Part shown: positions 60,090 to 64,000 of the stretch, piece after piece | Layout: the number at the start of each line of letters is the position of its first letter | How positions within the stretch are numbered: position 1 is the stretch's first letter | From: Sporocytophaga sp. | Lineage (GTDB): Bacteria; Bacteroidota; Bacteroidia; Cytophagales; Cytophagaceae | Length of the DNA: 64,000 nt | Assembly: GCF_017745095.1 (NCBI RefSeq) | Contig: NZ_JAGHZZ010000016.1 | Location: 1-64,000 of the forward strand | Reading direction: 5' to 3' | Translations under genes and position numbers: made by a program | Notes under the pieces: model-generated | Databases searched by the model: none | The model's input: only the letters and a program-made list of their open reading frames with translations | Told to the model about the DNA's origin: nothing

Positions 60090-60509
60090 TTACTTTTTAG
60101 GTACTATGGCAACAGTTAGTCTGCTGATACAAACTAATTCTTTATTTTCATTTTCAATTCTGATATCCCAGATATGCGTATTTTTCCCAAAGTGTATAAG
60201 AGATGCTTTGCCAAATACATAGCCGCTTCGAACACTTTTAACATGATTCGCATTGATCTCCAGGCCAAATGGAGAAAATTGTTCAAGATTTACACATGAT
60301 GCCGATCCGATGGATCCTAGTGTTTCAGCGAGTACAACTGATGCACCTCCGTGCAGAAATCCCATTGGCTGATGGGTACGGTTATCTACGGGCATTTTGC
60401 CGATGATATAGTCTGCGCCGACTTCAATGTATTCAATCCCTAAATACTCTACCATTGTATTTTTGGATAGTTTATTTAGGTCCTGAACAGTAATGTTGGG
60501 ATTAATCAT
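60090..60509 (-). CDS. Hotdog-fold thioesterase, probable DHNA-CoA thioesterase
   Basis: MPVDNRTHQPMGFLHGGASVVLAETLGSIGS; adjacent to menF. Confidence 0.88.
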   Translation of the reverse strand: MINPNITVQDLNKLSKNTMVEYLGIEYIEVGADYIIGKMPVDNRTHQPMGFLHGGASVVLAETLGSIGSASCVNLEQFSPFGLEINANHVKSVRSGYVFGKASLIHFGKNTHIWDIRIENENKELVCISRLTVAIVPKK

Positions 60510-60549
60510 TATTTTGCAATACTATATTAAGTACAAAAGTAGAAGAAAA

Positions 60550-61179
60550 TTGAAAACGAAAAAAATTTACCTTTTAAGACATGGCCAGACAGATTATAAT
60601 CTGAAAGGAATTGTTCAGGGGAGTGGAGTAGATACAGATTTGAATGATACTGGTCAGAATCAGGCAAAGGCATTTTATAATTCGTATAAAAATGTTCCGT
60701 TTGATAAAATTTATATTTCTGCGCTAAAACGAACCAAACAATCCGTTCAACTATTTATAGATCTGGGTATTCCTTATGAAACTTTGAAAGGACTCAACGA
60801 AATCAACTGGGGCAATAAAGATGGTCAGATAATAAGTGTAGATGAAAATACGCAATACTGGCAGTTGGTAAGAGGTTGGAATTCCGGAAATTTTGACTTG
60901 AAAATGGACGGTGGAGAAAGCCCTCGTGAAGTTGAAAAAAGACTTTTGGATGCATGGAATCACATTATTTCTAACGATAAAGAAGAAAATATTTTAATAT
61001 GCATGCATGGGCGGGCTTTGAGGATTTTACTTGCATCCATATTGCACAACGATTTGAGTAAAATGGAAACATTTGAACATCATAATCTTGGCTTATATAT
61101 CTTGAATTATTCTCAGGATACAGGTTTGGTTATTGAAAAATCAAATTGCATGGAACACTTGAAAAATTTATTTTGTTAA
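60550..61179 (+). CDS. Histidine phosphatase family protein
   Basis: IYLLRHGQTDYNLKGIVQG; exact start uncertain (track gives 60493). Confidence 0.92.
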   Translation: MKTKKIYLLRHGQTDYNLKGIVQGSGVDTDLNDTGQNQAKAFYNSYKNVPFDKIYISALKRTKQSVQLFIDLGIPYETLKGLNEINWGNKDGQIISVDENTQYWQLVRGWNSGNFDLKMDGGESPREVEKRLLDAWNHIISNDKEENILICMHGRALRILLASILHNDLSKMETFEHHNLGLYILNYSQDTGLVIEKSNCMEHLKNLFC

Positions 61180-61304
61180 AAAAAACTGATATACACATAT
61201 TTCCGAAATATGACTATTCGTTCATGTAATGTTTTTCATTCATAAATAGAATTTTTCCGTATCAGCGAAGAAAAGATTGAAATTATAATACCTAAATACC
61301 ATAA

Positions 61305-62399
61305 ATGTTAGCAAAAGTAAAATTCATCGACGTTAAGAAAACTGGTTTTTTTTCAACCGTCAGAGAAAGAGTAGATAATTATTTTACAGAAAATAATATC
61401 TCGAAAACAGGTAACACTGCCATGTATGTTAAAACTGTGTTTTTTTTGGGGGGATTATTGCTTTTCTATGGTTTAATAATTTCAAATCAATTCGGGCTTA
61501 TCACTATGTGGGTGCTTAGCGCGCTGCTTGGGATGTTTGCTGCATTTATAGGATTTAATATATGCCATGATGCCATCCATGGATCTTATTCCACTAACAC
61601 TACTCTTAACAAAGTTCTAGGTTATTTATTTAACTTAATTGGGGCCAATGCTTATTTATGGAGTATCGCACACAATGTTGTGCATCATACCTATACCAAT
61701 ATTCATGGCCATGATGAGGATATCGAAATCGCTCCCGGACTTATTAGATTAAATCCGGACGAAAAAGCAAATAAGATACAAAGATATCAGCATTATTATG
61801 CCTTTTTTCTTTATAGTCTTGCAAGTCTTTCATGGGTGATGAGAAAAGATTATATCAAATTCTTTAAAAAGAATATTGGAACTCACGTGAACAATCATCC
61901 CAAAAAAGAATATGTAAAGCTATTTTTGTTTAAGTTTTTATATTATGTAGCCTTTATAGTTCTTCCACTTGTATTTGTGGATATTACATGGTGGCAGTTC
62001 ATTATAGGGTTCTTAACTATGCACTTTGCAGAAGGACTTGTACTAGGTTTAGTGTTTCAGCTTGCCCACGTGGTTGAATTAACAGAGTTTCCGGATCCAA
62101 ATGAAGAGGGGAATATTGAAGAAGCATGGGCAGTTCACCAAATGCGTACAACTGCGAATTTTGCGAGAAAAAGTCCTATAGCTGCATTTTTGTGCGGCGG
62201 GTTGAATATGCAGGTTGAGCACCATTTATTCCCTAAAATTTGCCATATCCACTATCCGATCATTTCTGAGATAGTTAGAGAAACAGCAATTGAATTCGGT
62301 ATTCCTTATCATGAATATCCAACTTTTGGAGAAGCATTGGTGTCACATTTTAAGGTTCTGAAACGATTTAGCAGGCCTGAAATAGAAACAGCTGCCTAA
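61305..62399 (+). CDS. Fatty acid (acyl-CoA) front-end-type desaturase, paralog of 13221-14318
   Basis: HDAIH, HNVVHH, QVEHH boxes. Confidence 0.92.
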   Translation: MLAKVKFIDVKKTGFFSTVRERVDNYFTENNISKTGNTAMYVKTVFFLGGLLLFYGLIISNQFGLITMWVLSALLGMFAAFIGFNICHDAIHGSYSTNTTLNKVLGYLFNLIGANAYLWSIAHNVVHHTYTNIHGHDEDIEIAPGLIRLNPDEKANKIQRYQHYYAFFLYSLASLSWVMRKDYIKFFKKNIGTHVNNHPKKEYVKLFLFKFLYYVAFIVLPLVFVDITWWQFIIGFLTMHFAEGLVLGLVFQLAHVVELTEFPDPNEEGNIEEAWAVHQMRTTANFARKSPIAAFLCGGLNMQVEHHLFPKICHIHYPIISEIVRETAIEFGIPYHEYPTFGEALVSHFKVLKRFSRPEIETAA

Positions 62400-62445
62400 A
62401 AAAATGAGGTTAAATCCCTAAGAAATATTGATTTTAAGAAAAATA

Positions 62446-62478
62446 TCCCCACTCCTGTATATTTTCAGGGTGGGGATA
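62446..62478 (+). terminator. Probable terminator hairpin
   Basis: ATCCCCAcTCCTG tatatttt CAGGgTGGGGAT. Confidence 0.55.
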
Positions 62479-62602
62479 GTACTTTTTGCGTTTTATTTTT
62501 AAATTTGGTCCGTTAAAAACTTGTTTTGAAAGGTAGTTTTACCCTATTATTACAGTTTGAAATTAATTTCTAAGCATTAATTAAACAATTGCATTTAGTA
62601 CA

Positions 62603-64000
62603 ATGGCTGAAGTGATCAGAATGCCCAAAATGAGTGATACCATGACAGATGGTGTTATTGCTACGTGGCATAAAAAAGTAGGAGACAAAGTAAAGTCCGG
62701 AGACGTACTTGCTGAGGTTGAAACTGACAAGGCTACAATGGAGCTGGAATCTTACGAGGATGGTACACTTTTATTTATAGGTGTAAAAGAAAAAGAATCA
62801 GCTCCTGTGGATGGAGTTATTGCTATCATTGGAAAAGATGGAGAGAATATCGACGGGCTATTGAGCAGCGTGGGTAAAGGTGGTGCAGCTCCTGCATCAG
62901 CTCCTTCAGAAACAAAAACTGAACCTGCTCCTCAGAAAGCAGCAGCTAAAGTTGATACATCAAATATTAATGCTGAAATAATCAGGATGCCTAAAATGAG
63001 TGATACCATGACGGAGGGTACCATCGTTGCTTGGCATAAAAAAGTAGGTGATAAAGTTAAATCCGGAGACCTACTTGCAGAGGTAGCTACAGATAAAGCT
63101 ACAATGGAGTTAGAATCATATAATGACGGTATACTTTTATATGTAGGTGTTAAGGATGGAGAAGCGGTTGCTGTTGATGGTGTACTTGCCATCATAGGAG
63201 AGCAGGGCGCTGATTATCAGACATTACTTTCTGCTTCAGCCTCAGGCGCATCTTCAGCTGCTCCTGCAGCAAAAGAAGAGAAGAAAGAAAGCGCAGCTCC
63301 TCAGGCAACAGCACAGACATCTTCAGTTTCCAGTGGCGATCACAGACTGAAAGCTTCTCCGCTGGCTAGAAAAATTGCTAAGGACAAAGGTATTGATCTT
63401 AAGCAGGTTCACGGTTCCGGAGAGTTTGGCAGAATTGTTAAAAAAGACATTGAAAGCTTTAAAACTACTGCGGCTGCACCTCAAGGTACAGAAGCTAAAT
63501 CTGTTTCTGCACCTGCATATGTAGGTCAGGAAAGTTTTGATGAGGTTCCTGTTTCTCAAATGAGAAAAACTATTGCCAAGAGGCTTGGCGAAAGTAAATT
63601 TGGTGCTCCTCACTTCTACCTTACCATGGAAGTAAACATGGATAAGGCTATTGAAGCCAGAGCCAGCATCAATGAAGTTGCTCCTGTTAAAATTTCCTTT
63701 AATGACATGGTGATTAAAGCTACAGCTGCAGCTTTAAGAAAGCATCCAAAAGTGAATTCATCATGGTTAGGAGATAAAATAAGATATAATCATCACATTC
63801 ATATTGGCGTTGCAGTTGCAGTTGAAGAAGGTCTTTTAGTGCCTGTTCTCAGATTTGCGGATAATAAATCATTATCTCAGATCGGAACTGAAGTAAAAGA
63901 GTTAGGTGGAAAAGCTAAAAACAAAAAACTTTCACCTGCTGAGATGTCTGGAAATACTTTCACTATTTCCAACTTGGGGATGTTCGGTATTGAAGAGTTT
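62603..64000 (+). CDS. Pyruvate dehydrogenase E2 with two lipoyl domains (truncated at window end)
   Basis: MAEVIRMPKMSDTMTDGVIATWHKKVGDKV..ETDKATMELESY repeated at ~62976; E3-binding LKASPLARKIAKDKGIDL; catalytic domain begins. Confidence 0.93.
   Translation, partial: MAEVIRMPKMSDTMTDGVIATWHKKVGDKVKSGDVLAEVETDKATMELESYEDGTLLFIGVKEKESAPVDGVIAIIGKDGENIDGLLSSVGKGGAAPASAPSETKTEPAPQKAAAKVDTSNINAEIIRMPKMSDTMTEGTIVAWHKKVGDKVKSGDLLAEVATDKATMELESYNDGILLYVGVKDGEAVAVDGVLAIIGEQGADYQTLLSASASGASSAAPAAKEEKKESAAPQATAQTSSVSSGDHRLKASPLARKIAKDKGIDLKQVHGSGEFGRIVKKDIESFKTTAAAPQGTEAKSVSAPAYVGQESFDEVPVSQMRKTIAKRLGESKFGAPHFYLTMEVNMDKAIEARASINEVAPVKISFNDMVIKATAAALRKHPKVNSSWLGDKIRYNHHIHIGVAVAVEEGLLVPVLRFADNKSLSQIGTEVKELGGKAKNKKLSPAEMSGNTFTISNLGMFGIEEF

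Noticed and set aside
62603-63210. Near-duplicate DNA at ~62610-62750 and ~62976-63115 as a mobile repeat
   Set aside because: Explained by two tandem lipoyl domains of a PDH E2 gene.

Overview
64 kb window of an AT-rich Bacteroidota chromosome, probably Cytophagales-like (inferred from T9SS sorting domains, Bacteroidota-type LeuRS, an Hc1-like small basic protein and an SPT-like enzyme). Most of it is ordinary housekeeping DNA: leuS, thyA, gpsA, maf, accC, dapA, ligA, mtgA, glgB, a PBP1A-type gene, an Fpg/Nei glycosylase, a menaquinone cluster (menE-menD-menF-thioesterase), two front-end desaturase paralogs, and the 5' part of a two-lipoyl-domain PDH E2 gene cut by the window end. The parts that deserve attention are: (1) a mosaic accessory region at about 1-3.75 kb, where a fused nucleotidyltransferase(MNT)-HEPN gene lies between near-identical structured ~210-bp direct repeats, next to a RAYT/Y1 transposase 3' remnant and a family of REP-like perfect hairpins (GTGTCGGGTC-GAAA-GACCCGACAC); (2) a strongly phased 21-bp degenerate tandem array (~17368-17787, 18-20 units, no indels visible) directly upstream of a lipoprotein gene; (3) an ECF-sigma / putative anti-sigma / beta-barrel / cohesin-like T9SS protein operon; (4) an orphan eCIS-core (DUF4157) protein with a long uncharacterised C-terminus; (5) relics, including an orphan T9SS sorting-domain tail and a decayed coding stretch at 12.3-12.8 kb. 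No tRNA, rRNA or CRISPR array was recognised. All family assignments come from reading motifs, not from database searches.
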